Below are positions 8,003 through 17,665 of a stretch of DNA of 64,000 nt, piece after piece. Within the stretch, counting starts at the first letter, position 1. The number at the start of each line of letters is the position of its first letter. Where the stretch lies: NCBI RefSeq assembly GCF_009831455.1, contig NZ_WOWO01000003.1, positions 124,001 to 188,000 of the forward strand. Reading direction: 5' to 3'. This DNA comes from Salinirussus salinus. GTDB lineage: Archaea; Halobacteriota; Halobacteria; Halobacteriales; Haloarculaceae. The translations under genes and the position numbers were made by a program. The notes beneath the pieces are model-generated. The model had not been told where the DNA came from. It was given only the letters and a program-made list of their open reading frames with translations, and did not search any database.

Positions 8003-9810
8003 GCGAGGGCGAAGGCGAGACCGCAGGCGGCGAGGGCCAGCGGCTGACCGAACTCGCAAAGCGGCGGGGCTTTTTCTTCCAGAGCTCCGCCGCCTACGGC
8101 GGCGTCGCCGGCTTCTACACCTACGGCCCCCAGGGGGCGACCCTGAAGACCAACCTCGAGGAGGCCTGGCGGGACCGGTTTGTCACCCGGGAGGGCCACA
8201 TGGAGGTCGACGCCCCGGACGTGATGCCCGAGGCCGTCTTCGAGGCCTCCGGCCACCTCGACACCTTCGACGACATGATCGTCGAGTGCCCGGCGTGTGG
8301 CGCGACCCACCGGGCCGACCACCTCATCGAGGACGCCACGGACATCGAGGAGGCGGAGTCGATGGCGAACGCGGAGGCGATGGAAGTCATCGCCGACAAC
8401 GACATCGGCTGTCCCTCCTGTGGCGAGTCGCTGGCCGACGAGCCCGTCGACAACTTCAACCTCATGTTCGGGACCAACATCGGGCCGGGCGACTCCGCGC
8501 CGGGTTACCTGCGTCCCGAGACCGCCCAGGGCATCTTCGTGGAGTTCCCCCAGCTGGCGGAGTACGCCCGCAACCAGCTCCCCTTCGGCGTCGCGCAGGT
8601 CGGGAAGGCCTACCGCAACGAGATCAGCCCCCGGAAGTCGCTGGTCCGGGTCAGGGAGTTCACCCAGGCCGAACTCGAGCACTTCGTCGACCCCGAGACC
8701 GACGAGCCGCCGCTGGAGCGGGTCGCGGACGTCGAACTCCCGCTGTACTCCGCCGACGCACAGCAACGCGAGGGCGGGGACGGCGACGACACCGGCGAGC
8801 CGGTCGAGATGACCGTCCGCGAGGCCGTCGACGAGGGCGTCGTCGAGAGCGAGTGGGTCGCCTTCTACCTGGGGCTCGCCAAGGGGTGGTACGAGCGGGT
8901 CGGCGTCGACATGGACCGCTTCCGGTACCGCCAGCACCTCCCCGGCGAGCTCTCCCATTACGCCTCGGACACCTGGGACGCCGAGACGGAGATCGACGGC
9001 GACTGGGTCGAGGTCACCGGCTTCGCCTACCGCGGTGACTACGACCTGACGAACCACGCCGCCCACTCCGGCGAGGACTACGACGTCTTCAAGCAGTACG
9101 ACGAGCCGGTCACCGTCGAGCGCCCGACCGTCGACCCCGACATGAGCGAACTCGGCCCCGAATTCGGCGGCGAGGCGGAGGCCGTGGCGGCGGCGCTCGA
9201 AGAACTCGCGGAACGGGACCCCGACGCCTTCCGGACTGAGGACGGGACGGTGACCGTCGAGGTCGACGGCGAGGCGTACGCCGTGCCCGTCGAGCAGACC
9301 GGCTTCGCGGTCGAGGAGGTGACCGAGGCCGGCGAGCGGGTGACGCCACACGTCGTCGAGCCCTCCTTCGGCGTGGGCCGGCTCGTCTACACGGTGCTCG
9401 CACACGCCTACGAGACCGACGAGGTCGACGGGCAGCAGCGGACCTACCTCTCCTTGCCCCCCGCGCTGGCGCCGACCACGGTGGGCGTGTTCCCGCTGAT
9501 GGACCGCGACGGGCTGGGCGAACGGGCCCGGGAGGTCGCCGCGGACCTGCGGGAGGCGGGGCTGTCCGTGACCTACGACGACTCCGGCGCGATCGGTCGC
9601 CGCTACCGCCGGCAGGACGAGGTCGGCACCCCCTTCTGTGTGACCGTCGACTACGACACCCTCGGGGAGGGCGACAGCCCCGAACTCGAGGGGACGGTCA
9701 CCGTCCGGGAGCGGGACACGACCGCCCAACACCGGGTCGCCGTCGAGGAGTTGTCCGGGACGTTGCGGGCGCTCCGGGACGGGAGCCTCGAGTTCGGAGA
9801 GATCGGCTGA
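7999..9810 (+). CDS. glyS: Glycyl-tRNA synthetase
   Basis: This class II synthetase attaches glycine to tRNA-Gly. The 603-residue length and organisation match the archaeal/eukaryotic alpha2 type. The N-terminus contains KRRGFFFQSS and YGPQGATLK. Cys pairs CPAC and CPSC (about 96-138) form a zinc site, and RPETAQGIFVEF is the class-specific ATP/Gly motif. An acidic insertion (about 250-270 and 375-420) is followed by the motif 3 region PSFGVGRLVY and an anticodon-binding domain at the C-terminus (about 495-600). It overlaps the CBS gene by 4 bases and is followed after 3 bases by the next gene, so all three may form one operon. Confidence 0.95.
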   Translation: MSEGEGETAGGEGQRLTELAKRRGFFFQSSAAYGGVAGFYTYGPQGATLKTNLEEAWRDRFVTREGHMEVDAPDVMPEAVFEASGHLDTFDDMIVECPACGATHRADHLIEDATDIEEAESMANAEAMEVIADNDIGCPSCGESLADEPVDNFNLMFGTNIGPGDSAPGYLRPETAQGIFVEFPQLAEYARNQLPFGVAQVGKAYRNEISPRKSLVRVREFTQAELEHFVDPETDEPPLERVADVELPLYSADAQQREGGDGDDTGEPVEMTVREAVDEGVVESEWVAFYLGLAKGWYERVGVDMDRFRYRQHLPGELSHYASDTWDAETEIDGDWVEVTGFAYRGDYDLTNHAAHSGEDYDVFKQYDEPVTVERPTVDPDMSELGPEFGGEAEAVAAALEELAERDPDAFRTEDGTVTVEVDGEAYAVPVEQTGFAVEEVTEAGERVTPHVVEPSFGVGRLVYTVLAHAYETDEVDGQQRTYLSLPPALAPTTVGVFPLMDRDGLGERAREVAADLREAGLSVTYDDSGAIGRRYRRQDEVGTPFCVTVDYDTLGEGDSPELEGTVTVRERDTTAQHRVAVEELSGTLRALRDGSLEFGEIG

Positions 9811-9813
9811 GGG

Positions 9814-10386
9814 ATGGACTACGGCCGCCGGCTCGCACACGTCAGCGGGGTCGCCGTGCCGGGGCTGTACCTGATCGGTCTCGTCGAGTGGCGGACGATA
9901 AGGTACCTGGTCGCCGCGGGCGCGGCCGTCGCGGTCGTCCTGGAGTTCGTCCGGCTGTTCGTCGGGCTGGACTGGGTGGTCTACGACCGGCTCACCCGCG
10001 AATACGAGCAGGACAACCCCGCCGGCTACGCGCTCGCGGTCGTCTCGGCGGCCATCGTCGCGTGGGTCTTCGAGCCGGCCATCGCCGTCGCCGCGATGCT
10101 CCTGCTGGCGATCGCCGACCCGCTCGCGGGCGTCCTCTCGGAAGCCGAGGGGCCCGACACCCGCAAATCGTACGGGGTGATGATGGTCACCTTCGCGGTC
10201 TGTGTCCTCATCGCCCTGCCCTTCCTCCCCCCGCGGGCCGTCCTCCCTGTGGCGGCCGTCGTCGTGGCCGCCGACGCGCTCAAACCCCGGGTCTACGGCT
10301 TCGTCATCGACGACAACTTCTCGATCCCGGTCGGCGCGGCCGTGACGGCGTGGCTGCTCGCGACCTACCTCCCGCCGCTCGTCTGA
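9814..10386 (+). CDS. Dolichol kinase/CTP-transferase-like membrane protein
   Basis: The 190-residue protein has about six membrane helices. It carries a conserved polar block DPLAGVLSEAEGPDTRKSYG (about 107-126), then a C-terminal DALKPRVYGFVIDDNFSIP. These are the hallmarks of the SEC59/DGK1/VTE5 CTP-dependent polyprenol or diacylglycerol kinase family. In archaea such proteins are expected to phosphorylate isoprenoid lipids or dolichol. The ATG is 3 bases after the glyS stop. The precise substrate cannot be told from sequence. Confidence 0.8.
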   Translation: MDYGRRLAHVSGVAVPGLYLIGLVEWRTIRYLVAAGAAVAVVLEFVRLFVGLDWVVYDRLTREYEQDNPAGYALAVVSAAIVAWVFEPAIAVAAMLLLAIADPLAGVLSEAEGPDTRKSYGVMMVTFAVCVLIALPFLPPRAVLPVAAVVVAADALKPRVYGFVIDDNFSIPVGAAVTAWLLATYLPPLV

Positions 10387-10443
10387 CCACTTTCACCCCG
10401 CTACCCGCACGCTTAACCCCGCCGGCCGGTTACGGAGGCCCGA

Positions 10444-12996
10444 ATGGCGACCGGTGCCGAGCGCGACACCGAGACGGTCGACCGCCCGCTCGTGGTCCCC
10501 GGGGCCCTGGAGCGGCGGGCCTACCAGCTCCGGCTGGCCGAGGCCGCCGCCCGCGGCCACACGCTGGTCTGTCTCCCAACGGGGCTGGGGAAGACGGCGG
10601 TGAGCCTGCTCGTGACCGCCAGGCGGCTCCACGAGGCCGGCGGCAAATCGTTGCTGCTCGCCCCCACGAAACCGCTCGTCACCCAGCACGCCGACTTCTA
10701 CCGGGAGGCGCTCGATATTCCTGACGACGACGTGGTGGTGTTCACCGGCGAGGTCAGCCCCGACGACCGGGCAACGCTGTGGGAGGACGCTCAAGTCGTG
10801 GTCGCCACCCCGCAGGTCGTCGAGAACGACCTCGTCGGCAACCGGGTCTCCCTGTCGGCGGTCACCCACTGCACCTTCGACGAGTGTCACCGGGCGACCG
10901 GCGACTACGCCTACAACTACATCGCCGAGCGCTACCACGCCGAGGCCGACGACCCGCTGGTGACGGGGATGAGCGCCTCCCCCGGCGACGACGAGGAGAG
11001 CATCCTCCAGGTCTGTGAGAACCTCGGCCTGGGCAGCGTCGAGGTGATGACCGAGGACGACGCCGACGTCGCGGAGTACACCCACGACACCAGCGTCGAG
11101 TGGGAGCGCGTCGAGTTGCCCGAGACCGTCGAGGAGGTCCGGGACGCGCTCCAGGAAGTCATCCGCGACCGGCTGACCCAGCTCAAGGAACTCGGGGTTA
11201 CCTCCACGACCCAGCCCGACGTCTCCGAGCGGGAGATCCACAAGATCCAGGGCCGGCTCCGTGACCTGATGGACAACGACCAGTCGGAGGGGTACCAGGG
11301 GATGAGCCTCCTGGCGGAGGTCCGCAAACTGCGGACGGCCGTCACCTACGTCGAGACTCAGAGCGTCGAGTCCTTCCGCCAGTACATGGAACGTCAGCGG
11401 GAGGCCGCCCGCTCCTCGGGGGCCTCGAAGGCCGACCAGCGGCTGGTCTCCGAACCCAAGGTCAGGCAGGCAGTCCGGCTGGCCCGGGAGTACGACGACC
11501 TCCACCCGAAGTTCCGCCGGGCGCGGATGAAGATCGCCGAGACGCTGGGCATCCAGGGCGGCGAGCGCGTCATCGTCTTCACCGAATCGAGGGATACCGC
11601 GGAGACGCTGACGGACTTTCTGGGCGAGCACTTCAGCACCGAACGTTTCGTCGGCCAGTCCGATACCGAGGGCAGCGACGGGATGACCCAGACCGAACAA
11701 CAGGACACCCTCGAGCGGTTCCGCGCCGGCGAGTTCGAGGTGCTGGTCTCGACCTCCGTGGCCGAGGAGGGGCTCGACGTCCCCGAGGTCGACCTCGTGC
11801 TCTTCTACGAGCCCGTCCCGACCGCGATCCGCGCCATCCAGCGCAAGGGTCGGACCGGCCGCCAGACCGAGGGCGCGGTGACGGTGCTGCTCGCCGAGGA
11901 CACCCGCGACGAGGCCTACTTCTGGAAGGCTCGAAATGACCAGAAGGAGATGGAACAGGAACTCCGGAATCTCAAGGACGCCGCCGGGACTATCGAGGCC
12001 CGCCTCGAACAGGCCGGGCTGGACACCTACGCGAACGAGGGGACGGATAGCAACGGCGACGGCACCGGCGGTACGGACGCCGACGGCGTGGGGGTGGACG
12101 CCGGCTCCGGCGACGAGACCGCCAGCAGCGATACCAGCGGCGACAGCGCCGGGTCGAGCACTGCCGACGGTGACGACGACGGCCAGGCGGGGCTGGGCGC
12201 GTTCGCCGGCGAGTCGGGCGAGCGAGCGGCGGCTGGCGCGGACGAAACGACGGGCGGCGGCGGTCCCGGCGACGACAGCGACACGGAAACGGGCGACACA
12301 GCAGACGCTGAGGGCGTCGTGGCGGCAGCCGAACCCGACGGGGAGGCGGTCGAGGTCGTCGCCGACCAGCGGGAACTGGACTCGACCATCGCGCGGGACC
12401 TCTCGACCCGGGATGGCGTCGAGACCCGCCTGGAGACGCTGGCGGTCGGGGACTACGTCCTTTCGGACCGGGTGGTCGTCGAGCGCAAGACCGTCGCCGA
12501 CTTCCTGGACACCCTCACGGGCGGGGACCGCTCGCTGTTCGAGCAGGTCGGGGACGCCGCCCGCCACTACGAGCGGCCGGTGGTCGTCATCGAGGGCGAG
12601 GGCCTGTACGGCGAGCGCAACGTCCACCCGAAGGCCATCCACGGGGCGCTGGCATCGCTGGCCGTGGACTTCGGCGCCAGCGTGCTCCGGACGGCCGACG
12701 AGGGCGAGACCGCCGACCTGCTGGAGGTCGTCGCCGAGCGCGAACAGGTCGAAAGCGACCGTGAGGTCTCCGTCCACGGCGAGAAGCAGTCCCGCACCCT
12801 GGCCGAACAGCAGGAGTACGTCGTCGCCGCCATCGCGGAGGTCGGCCCCGTCACCGCGCGGGCGCTGCTCGAGGAGTTCGGCAGCGTCGAGGCGGTCATG
12901 ACCGCCGACGAGGAGGCCCTGCGGGAGGCGGAGGGCGTCGGCGAGGTCACCGCTGAGCGGGTCCGCGAGGTGACCGGCAGCGACTACGAGGGATAG
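10444..12996 (+). CDS. hef: Hef: XPF/FANCM-type helicase-nuclease
   Basis: The product is 850 residues and acts on stalled replication forks and branched DNA. The SF2 helicase part has Walker A PTGLGKT (45-51), a DECH box (146-149), and motif VI (RKGRTGRQ, near 465). An extended acidic, Gly/Ser/Thr/Asp-rich linker (about 530-640) follows. The ERCC4 nuclease motif GD-x6[10 protein letters not shown] has E680, R681, K682 and D686. Tandem helix-hairpin-helix motifs close the C-terminus (about 785-850). A TTAACC box about 30 bases upstream fits a leaderless mRNA. All active residues appear present in both halves. Confidence 0.95.
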   Translation: MATGAERDTETVDRPLVVPGALERRAYQLRLAEAAARGHTLVCLPTGLGKTAVSLLVTARRLHEAGGKSLLLAPTKPLVTQHADFYREALDIPDDDVVVFTGEVSPDDRATLWEDAQVVVATPQVVENDLVGNRVSLSAVTHCTFDECHRATGDYAYNYIAERYHAEADDPLVTGMSASPGDDEESILQVCENLGLGSVEVMTEDDADVAEYTHDTSVEWERVELPETVEEVRDALQEVIRDRLTQLKELGVTSTTQPDVSEREIHKIQGRLRDLMDNDQSEGYQGMSLLAEVRKLRTAVTYVETQSVESFRQYMERQREAARSSGASKADQRLVSEPKVRQAVRLAREYDDLHPKFRRARMKIAETLGIQGGERVIVFTESRDTAETLTDFLGEHFSTERFVGQSDTEGSDGMTQTEQQDTLERFRAGEFEVLVSTSVAEEGLDVPEVDLVLFYEPVPTAIRAIQRKGRTGRQTEGAVTVLLAEDTRDEAYFWKARNDQKEMEQELRNLKDAAGTIEARLEQAGLDTYANEGTDSNGDGTGGTDADGVGVDAGSGDETASSDTSGDSAGSSTADGDDDGQAGLGAFAGESGERAAAGADETTGGGGPGDDSDTETGDTADAEGVVAAAEPDGEAVEVVADQRELDSTIARDLSTRDGVETRLETLAVGDYVLSDRVVVERKTVADFLDTLTGGDRSLFEQVGDAARHYERPVVVIEGEGLYGERNVHPKAIHGALASLAVDFGASVLRTADEGETADLLEVVAEREQVESDREVSVHGEKQSRTLAEQQEYVVAAIAEVGPVTARALLEEFGSVEAVMTADEEALREAEGVGEVTAERVREVTGSDYEG

Positions 12997-13036
12997 GGCG
13001 GGTCAGAGGACGGGACAGCAGCCGCCGAACGCGACG

Positions 13037-13819
13037 CTACTGCCGCAGCGCCGCCAGCGTCTCCGCGGCCTCCCGCGCGGCAGCGAGATACTCCCGGGCC
13101 TGCGTGGGGTCCTCGGCGGCCTCGGCCTGCCGGGTCAGCCGCGCGAGCGTCCGCTCGAGCGAGGCGCGGGCCTCGGGGAGCGTGCTGCCCTGCCGCTCGG
13201 TGGTGCCGGCATCGCGGTCGGGGGAACCGCCGCCGGTACCGGCGGCCGGGGACGGGTCGACACTCGGCACCCGCTCGGGGGCCGGTTCCCGCTGCCGGCC
13301 GTCGGCGTCGCGAGCGGATTGCGTCGAGCGGTCCCGGGGGTCACGGCCGGTGTCGTGCTCGGGCTCGTCGGGGGTTCGGTCCGGCTGGGACGGCGACTCC
13401 GACCGGGTGGTCTCGCCGTCGGCGCCGCCGCTGCCGAACTGGACGCGGGTCTCGTCCGGGGACGTCACCTGGATGTGCTCGTCGTCCGGGCCCCCAGCCT
13501 CGCCGTCCGTCCGGTCCGCTCCGTCGCCGTCGCGCTCCCCGGCGGCGCCGTCGTCGCCGGCGTCCCCGTCCTCGCTGTCACTGTCGTCCTCCCCGCTGGC
13601 GCCGTCACCGCGGTCGATGGCCTTCTCGCAGGTGGCACAGAACTCCTGGCCCTCGTACCGGAAGACCGGGTCCCCACAGTCCGAGCAGTGGGCGTTTGTC
13701 ATCGTCGCCCCCTGCAGGAGGAGTTCGCTCATCTTCTCCGTGGCCTGGCGGTCCTGCTGTTCCTGTTCGTACTTCTCGCGGAGGCGCTCGCGTTCGGCTT
13801 CCTCGTCGAAGTCACTCAT
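13037..13819 (-). CDS. Sjogren's/scleroderma autoantigen 1-like zinc-ribbon protein
   Basis: The product is 260 residues. The N-terminal part (about 1-75) has a charged helix followed by a four-Cys zinc ribbon, CSDC and CATC, with the pattern [20 protein letters not shown]. This matches the archaeal Sjogren's syndrome/scleroderma autoantigen 1 (p27) family. The middle (about 76-210) is highly acidic and disordered. The C-terminus (about 215-260) is a helical segment with [19 protein letters not shown]. Function is unknown. It is divergent from mdh with a 94-base gap. Confidence 0.8.
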   Translation of the reverse strand: MSDFDEEAERERLREKYEQEQQDRQATEKMSELLLQGATMTNAHCSDCGDPVFRYEGQEFCATCEKAIDRGDGASGEDDSDSEDGDAGDDGAAGERDGDGADRTDGEAGGPDDEHIQVTSPDETRVQFGSGGADGETTRSESPSQPDRTPDEPEHDTGRDPRDRSTQSARDADGRQREPAPERVPSVDPSPAAGTGGGSPDRDAGTTERQGSTLPEARASLERTLARLTRQAEAAEDPTQAREYLAAAREAAETLAALRQ

Positions 13820-13913
13820 ACACGGAGGGAAGCGAGCGCGAGGAAAAGGGTTTGCGGGAGCCTGCCCGGGGCGTTCCGACATGTTTAACGTCGGTCCGAA
13901 GGGCGTATGTGAC

Positions 13914-14828
13914 ATGGCAAAGGTAAGCATCGTCGGCGCCGCGGGCACCGTCGGCGCCGCAGCGGGTTACAGCATCGCACTCCGCGACATCGCGGACGAA
14001 CTCGTCTTCGTAGACATCCCCGAACAGGAGGACACCACCGTCGGGCAGGCCGCCGACGCCAACCACGGGATCGCGTACGACGCCAACACCGAGGTCTACC
14101 AGGGCGACTACGCCGCCACCGAGGGCTCGGACGTCGTCGTCATCACCGCCGGCCTGCCCCGGTCGCCGGGTGACACCCGGCTGGACCTGGCCGACGACAA
14201 CGCCCCGATCATGGAGGACATCCGGGCGTCACTGGCCGAGCACAACGACGACTTCGTCTCGATCACCACCTCCAACCCCGTCGACCTCCTGAACCGCCAC
14301 CTCTACGAGACCGGCGACCGCGACCGCGGGAAGGTCGTCGGCTTCGGCGGCCGCCTGGACTCGGCGCGCTTTCGCTACGTCCTCTCCGAGCGCTTCGACG
14401 TCCCCGTCCAGAACGTCGACGCGACCATCCTCGGCGAGCACGGCGACGCCCAGGTCCCCGTCTTCTCGAAGGTCCGCGTCGACGGGAAGGACATGACCTT
14501 CTCCGACGAGGAGAAAGAGGAGATCCTCGCCGACCTGCAGGAGTCGGCGATGAACGTCATCGAGCGCAAGGGCGCGACGGAGTGGGGCCCCGCCCGCGGC
14601 GTCGCCCACATGGTCGAGGCCGTCCTCCGGGACACCGGCGAGGTGCTCCCCGGCTCCGTGACGCTCGAGGGCGAGTACGGCCACGAGGGCGTCGCCTTCG
14701 GCGTCCCCGTCAAACTCGGCAGCGACGGCGTCGAGGAGGTCGTCGAGTGGGACCTGGACGAGTTCGAGCGCGAACAGATGCAGGAGGCCGCCGACAAGCT
14801 GGGCGAGCAGTACGAGACGATCAGCTGA
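13914..14828 (+). CDS. mdh: Malate dehydrogenase
   Basis: The NAD-dependent enzyme interconverts malate and oxaloacetate in the TCA cycle. The 304-residue protein is a haloarchaeal [LDH-like] MDH. The Rossmann loop is [11 protein letters not shown] (residues 7-17). The substrate Arg (LPRSPGDTR) lies in the active-site loop, and the catalytic His is in GEHGDAQVP (about 176-184). A GTTTAACG box at about 13883 is 30 bases before the ATG, indicating a leaderless transcript. Within the window it complements the glyoxylate bypass enzymes aceA and aceB, which also produce malate. Confidence 0.95.
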   Translation: MAKVSIVGAAGTVGAAAGYSIALRDIADELVFVDIPEQEDTTVGQAADANHGIAYDANTEVYQGDYAATEGSDVVVITAGLPRSPGDTRLDLADDNAPIMEDIRASLAEHNDDFVSITTSNPVDLLNRHLYETGDRDRGKVVGFGGRLDSARFRYVLSERFDVPVQNVDATILGEHGDAQVPVFSKVRVDGKDMTFSDEEKEEILADLQESAMNVIERKGATEWGPARGVAHMVEAVLRDTGEVLPGSVTLEGEYGHEGVAFGVPVKLGSDGVEEVVEWDLDEFEREQMQEAADKLGEQYETIS

Positions 14829-14930
14829 ATCCGGGTAGTCCGCGGCCCGCCGTACCGTCTCCGGGTGGTCAAACCGTCATTTGAGTCTCCGGGAGTGTCT
14901 TTATCGAGGCGAACGACGGTCCAAACAGCC

Positions 14931-15158
14931 ATGAGTTCCCGACCGGTCCCCCTCCCGAGCAGCGTCGAGGACACCCCCGCCCCCGCGGTCGCCAGCCAGG
15001 TCCGGCGTCTGGCCTTCTGGGGGTCGGTCCTGTTGCCGTTCGCGTACGTCCCTCTGCTTTCCGGGGTGGCCGGCGACCGGCCGCTGCTCGTCGCTGGCCT
15101 GCTGGCGCTGAACGCCGTCTGTCTGCTGGCCGGCCACGGTCACTCCCCCGACCGATGA
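14931..15158 (+). CDS. Small two-helix membrane protein
   Basis: The product is 75 residues. A Pro/Ser-rich N-terminus precedes two hydrophobic helices (about residues 30-47 and 51-68), ending GHGHSPDR. A TTTATC box at about 14899 lies 30 bases upstream of the ATG. The stop overlaps the next start (ATGA), so the two genes are likely co-translated. Function unknown. Confidence 0.7.
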   Translation: MSSRPVPLPSSVEDTPAPAVASQVRRLAFWGSVLLPFAYVPLLSGVAGDRPLLVAGLLALNAVCLLAGHGHSPDR

Positions 15159-15424
15159 GTCCGGAGACCGCCCCCTCGGACCCGACCCCGGAGGTGAGAC
15201 GCCTGCCGGCGAAAGCCCAGCCGCTTGTGGGGTACCTCCGCTCGCGGGTTCGCGAGGAGGGCGCGTTCTACGTGAAAAGCCGGTTCGTCGCGGAGGACCT
15301 CGACCTCTCGGCGAAGGAGGTGGGGGCGTTCATGCGCCGGCTGCAGGAGTGCGAAGAGGGGCCTGCAGTCGAGGCGTGGGCCTACACGAACGGGACGACG
15401 TGGTACGTCTCGGCGAGGGAGTAG
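15155..15424 (+). CDS. Conserved small winged-helix-like protein (DUF7123-like)
   Basis: The 89-residue protein has the pattern LVGYLRSRVREEGAFYVKSR, then FVAEDLDLSAKEVGAFMRRL, ending in a beta wing (TNGTTWYVSARE). This is a compact winged-helix-like architecture conserved in haloarchaea. No catalytic motif is visible. It overlaps the preceding membrane-protein gene by 4 bases, so the pair is probably an operon. A regulatory or DNA-binding role is inference only. Confidence 0.75.
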   Translation: MSPETAPSDPTPEVRRLPAKAQPLVGYLRSRVREEGAFYVKSRFVAEDLDLSAKEVGAFMRRLQECEEGPAVEAWAYTNGTTWYVSARE

Positions 15425-15531
15425 CAGCGCGAGGTGTGGGTCGGCGCTGCACTCGGGACAGGCTACCGGGGACGGACTTCCGCGCGGTCGTGAGAGGTCC
15501 AGTGTCCCGGTTCTGACCCGCCCGCTTCCCG

Positions 15532-15801
15532 TCAGTGCTCCCCGTCTGAACGGCCCGGTTCGTCGCCATTCCGCTCCTCGGGTGGCGGACCGAGGACCCC
15601 CAGCCCGGCCCGGTACAGCAGGTAGATGGCGACAGCGAAGACGACCAGCTCGATGATGTAGAGTTCGACGAGTTCGAGCGTCGAGAGTTCGGCCGCCACG
15701 AGTGCCTCGGTGAACTGCAGGAACGCGAGCACGAACGCGAGAACCAGTGCCGGAAGGAGGAGGATGACCAGCCCGACGACGATGAGTTTCGGCCGTTCCA
15801 T
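15532..15801 (-). CDS. Small two-helix membrane protein
   Basis: The product is 89 residues. Two long hydrophobic segments lie at about residues 6-35 and 45-70, and the tail is a charged Pro/Glu/Asp-rich segment. The first helix begins at residue 6, suggesting a signal anchor. It lies 87 bases downstream of the oapC stop and on the same strand. A T5 tract on the coding strand in the gap suggests oapABC transcription ends first. Function unknown. Confidence 0.65.
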   Translation of the reverse strand: MERPKLIVVGLVILLLPALVLAFVLAFLQFTEALVAAELSTLELVELYIIELVVFAVAIYLLYRAGLGVLGPPPEERNGDEPGRSDGEH

Positions 15802-15836
15802 GAGCGGGTGCCTGCGAAGGGAGAAGACCCGTGCCG

Positions 15837-15843
15837 CAAAAAG
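15837..15843 (-). terminator. T-tract terminator after oapABC
   Basis: A run of five T on the minus strand (A's at 15838-15842) lies about 47 bases beyond the oapC stop. Archaeal termination commonly needs only a short U-tract, so this may end oapABC transcription before the next leftward gene. Confidence 0.35.
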
Positions 15844-15888
15844 AGTGTGGTCACGGGACCCGGACGGGGCGGCGCACGGACCGCAGCG

Positions 15889-16629
15889 TCACTCCTCGCC
15901 GCCCTTCCAGCGCTCCGGCACCTGGATGGTGTACTTGCCGTCTTCCTGGAGCGCGATGATATACTCCTCGCGGTCGTACAGCTCCATCAGGTTCAGCTCG
16001 TACTGGCCGGGCTCGAGGACGCGGATGGACTCGAACTGGTCGTTGAGCTCCTCGCGGAGGTCGGCGAGGTCGGGCCGGTCCTGGCGGGTCCGCTCGGCGG
16101 TCGTCGGGCTCTCGCCGTGTTTCGCGGTCTCGCTGTGGTCGTCGAGCACCGGTGTGGGGTGGTCCTCGCCCTCGGCGGGACTGGACGTGCCGCTCGGCAG
16201 GTCCTCCATCGGGACGACGTCCGTGCGGGCGCTTGCCTGCGCGGCGTCTTCCGTGGTCGCCTCGGTGGCGTCTCCGGGGCTCGCGTCCTTCGGGGTTCGG
16301 CCCTGCGGGTCGGACGCCGGCGCGGGGTCTGGACGGGTCACACCGGGAGCGGATCCGGTCGGATCGGACCCGGCCTCTGTCTCGGGCTCGGGCGGGTCAG
16401 AGCTAACCAGGTCGCGGACCGCGGTCGCGGCCGAGCCGACGGCACGCGTCACGCCGTCGGCGGCCGGTTCCGGCGGCTCCGGGGGTTCTGCGTCCGGGTC
16501 CGGGTCCGGACTGTCGACGCCGTCGGGCCGGAACTGGAACTTGTTGCCGCCACAGTCGGGACAGCCCGAGAGCATCTCCTTGGAGCCGTCGGCGAACGTG
16601 CGGCCACAGTCCGTGCACTGGTGGGGCAT
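15889..16629 (-). CDS. oapC: OapC/ArvC-type zinc-ribbon protein
   Basis: The 246-residue protein has an N-terminal zinc ribbon with CTDC and CPDC (residues 5-26). A long acidic, Pro/Glu/Asp-rich disordered middle follows (about 40-190). The C-terminal beta domain (about 195-240) contains FESIRVLEPGQYELNLMELY and ends near KYTIQVPERWKG. It is the third gene of a tight operon: oapA, 2 bases, oapB, 2 bases, oapC. In Haloferax volcanii the equivalent genes sit beside oriC1 and were named origin-associated proteins. The GTPase system has since been connected to extracellular vesicle formation (ArvABC). Confidence 0.85.
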   Translation of the reverse strand: MPHQCTDCGRTFADGSKEMLSGCPDCGGNKFQFRPDGVDSPDPDPDAEPPEPPEPAADGVTRAVGSAATAVRDLVSSDPPEPETEAGSDPTGSAPGVTRPDPAPASDPQGRTPKDASPGDATEATTEDAAQASARTDVVPMEDLPSGTSSPAEGEDHPTPVLDDHSETAKHGESPTTAERTRQDRPDLADLREELNDQFESIRVLEPGQYELNLMELYDREEYIIALQEDGKYTIQVPERWKGGEE

Positions 16630-16631
16630 CC

Positions 16632-17015
16632 TTACTTGCGGGAGACGAGGGTCTGGATCAGCGTCTCGTCCTTGTGGAGGGTCTCGATCTGGTTTGCCGG
16701 GCCGATGACGGTGAGCTTCTTGGTCGACTCCCGGCCCATCAGCCGGTCGAGGAAGCTCGCGTCGGCGGTCTCCGAGCGCGGGTAGGTCTCGATCTCGATG
16801 CCGTTGAACTCGTCGGGGCTGATCTCGGTCATCGTCACCTCGATCAGGCGGGACTCCTCGTCGGGCGAGAGTCCCTCCTCGAGGATGACGATGTTGCCCT
16901 CCCGGACGCCGTCGAGGATCATCCGGATCTTCTCCATCGAGGTCTGGCTGGCGAGCCGTTCGCCGCTGATGAGGTCGATCTGCACGCCGTCCTGGGGGTC
17001 CTTGACTTCTGCCAT
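16632..17015 (-). CDS. oapB: OapB (DUF2073 family)
   Basis: The 127-residue protein belongs by pattern to DUF2073: DGVQIDLISGERLASQTSME, then ILDGVREGNIVILEEGLSPD, and a C-terminal strand region ending LIQTLVSRK. Homologues accompany the Era-like GTPase OapA across Euryarchaeota. No enzyme motif is seen. Spacing to oapA and oapC is 2 bases each. It may be a partner or regulator of the GTPase; that is inference from gene order. Confidence 0.9.
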   Translation of the reverse strand: MAEVKDPQDGVQIDLISGERLASQTSMEKIRMILDGVREGNIVILEEGLSPDEESRLIEVTMTEISPDEFNGIEIETYPRSETADASFLDRLMGRESTKKLTVIGPANQIETLHKDETLIQTLVSRK

Positions 17016-17017
17016 GG

Positions 17018-17665
17018 TTATCCGAAGTACTCCGCGATCTTGTCGTACACTTCGTCCATGTTGTCCCCCTCGAGCGCCGAGACCGCGACGGTCTCGTGCT
17101 GCGGGAAGGCGTTGCGGATCCGCTGGACGCTCGACTCCTCGAGGTCGATCTTGTTCGCGAGGATCAGGACCGGGAGGTCCTGGCTCTCGATGATGCCGAT
17201 GAGCATCGTGTTGACCTGGGTAAAGGGGTCCGAGGCGGAGTCGAGGACGTAGACGACCCCGTCGACGTCCTCCCGGAGCCAGTGCATCGCCTCGGCGACG
17301 CCCTCCGTGGCCTCCCGGGAGCGCCGGACGGCGTCCTCCTTCTCCATGTCGTGTTCGAGGAACTCCGTGTAGTCGACCTTCGTGGTCACGCCGGGCGTGT
17401 CCACGATGTCGATGGTGACCGTCTTGCCGTCGCGCTCGATCTCGACGTTCTCCTTGCGGCGGGCGCGGCGGGTCTCGTGGGGAACGTGGCTCTCCGGTCC
17501 CACCGCGTCGCCGTGTTCGGTCCAGTCCCGCGCAATGCGGTTCGCGAGGGTCGTCTTCCCGGCGTTGGGCGGCCCGTAGATCCCGATCCGTTTGGGATCC
17601 TCCGCCGAGAACAGCGTCGATGCTGCGCGTGAAATGCTGGATTTGAGGTCTGTGAGTAGTCCCAT
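17018..17665 (-). CDS. oapA: OapA/ArvA Era-like small GTPase
   Basis: The 215-residue GTPase has G1 GPPNAGKTT (31-39). The G2 region is a conserved Lys/Arg/Thr-rich stretch (HETRRARRKENVE), G3 is DTPGVT, and G4 is NKID. The N-terminus (MGLLTDLKSSISRAASTLFS) is an amphipathic helix that could associate with membrane. The Haloferax homologue has been reported to drive extracellular vesicle formation, and the gene sits next to oriC1. It is the first gene of the oapABC operon. Its promoter is a TATATATAA box at 17734-17742, and its short leader is nearly all hairpin. Confidence 0.9.
   Translation of the reverse strand: MGLLTDLKSSISRAASTLFSAEDPKRIGIYGPPNAGKTTLANRIARDWTEHGDAVGPESHVPHETRRARRKENVEIERDGKTVTIDIVDTPGVTTKVDYTEFLEHDMEKEDAVRRSREATEGVAEAMHWLREDVDGVVYVLDSASDPFTQVNTMLIGIIESQDLPVLILANKIDLEESSVQRIRNAFPQHETVAVSALEGDNMDEVYDKIAEYFG

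Noticed and set aside
12232-12256. Possible ORB in hef (GACGAAACGACGGG)
   Set aside because: Shares only GAAACGA with the ORB; lacks the TCCA part and G-string.
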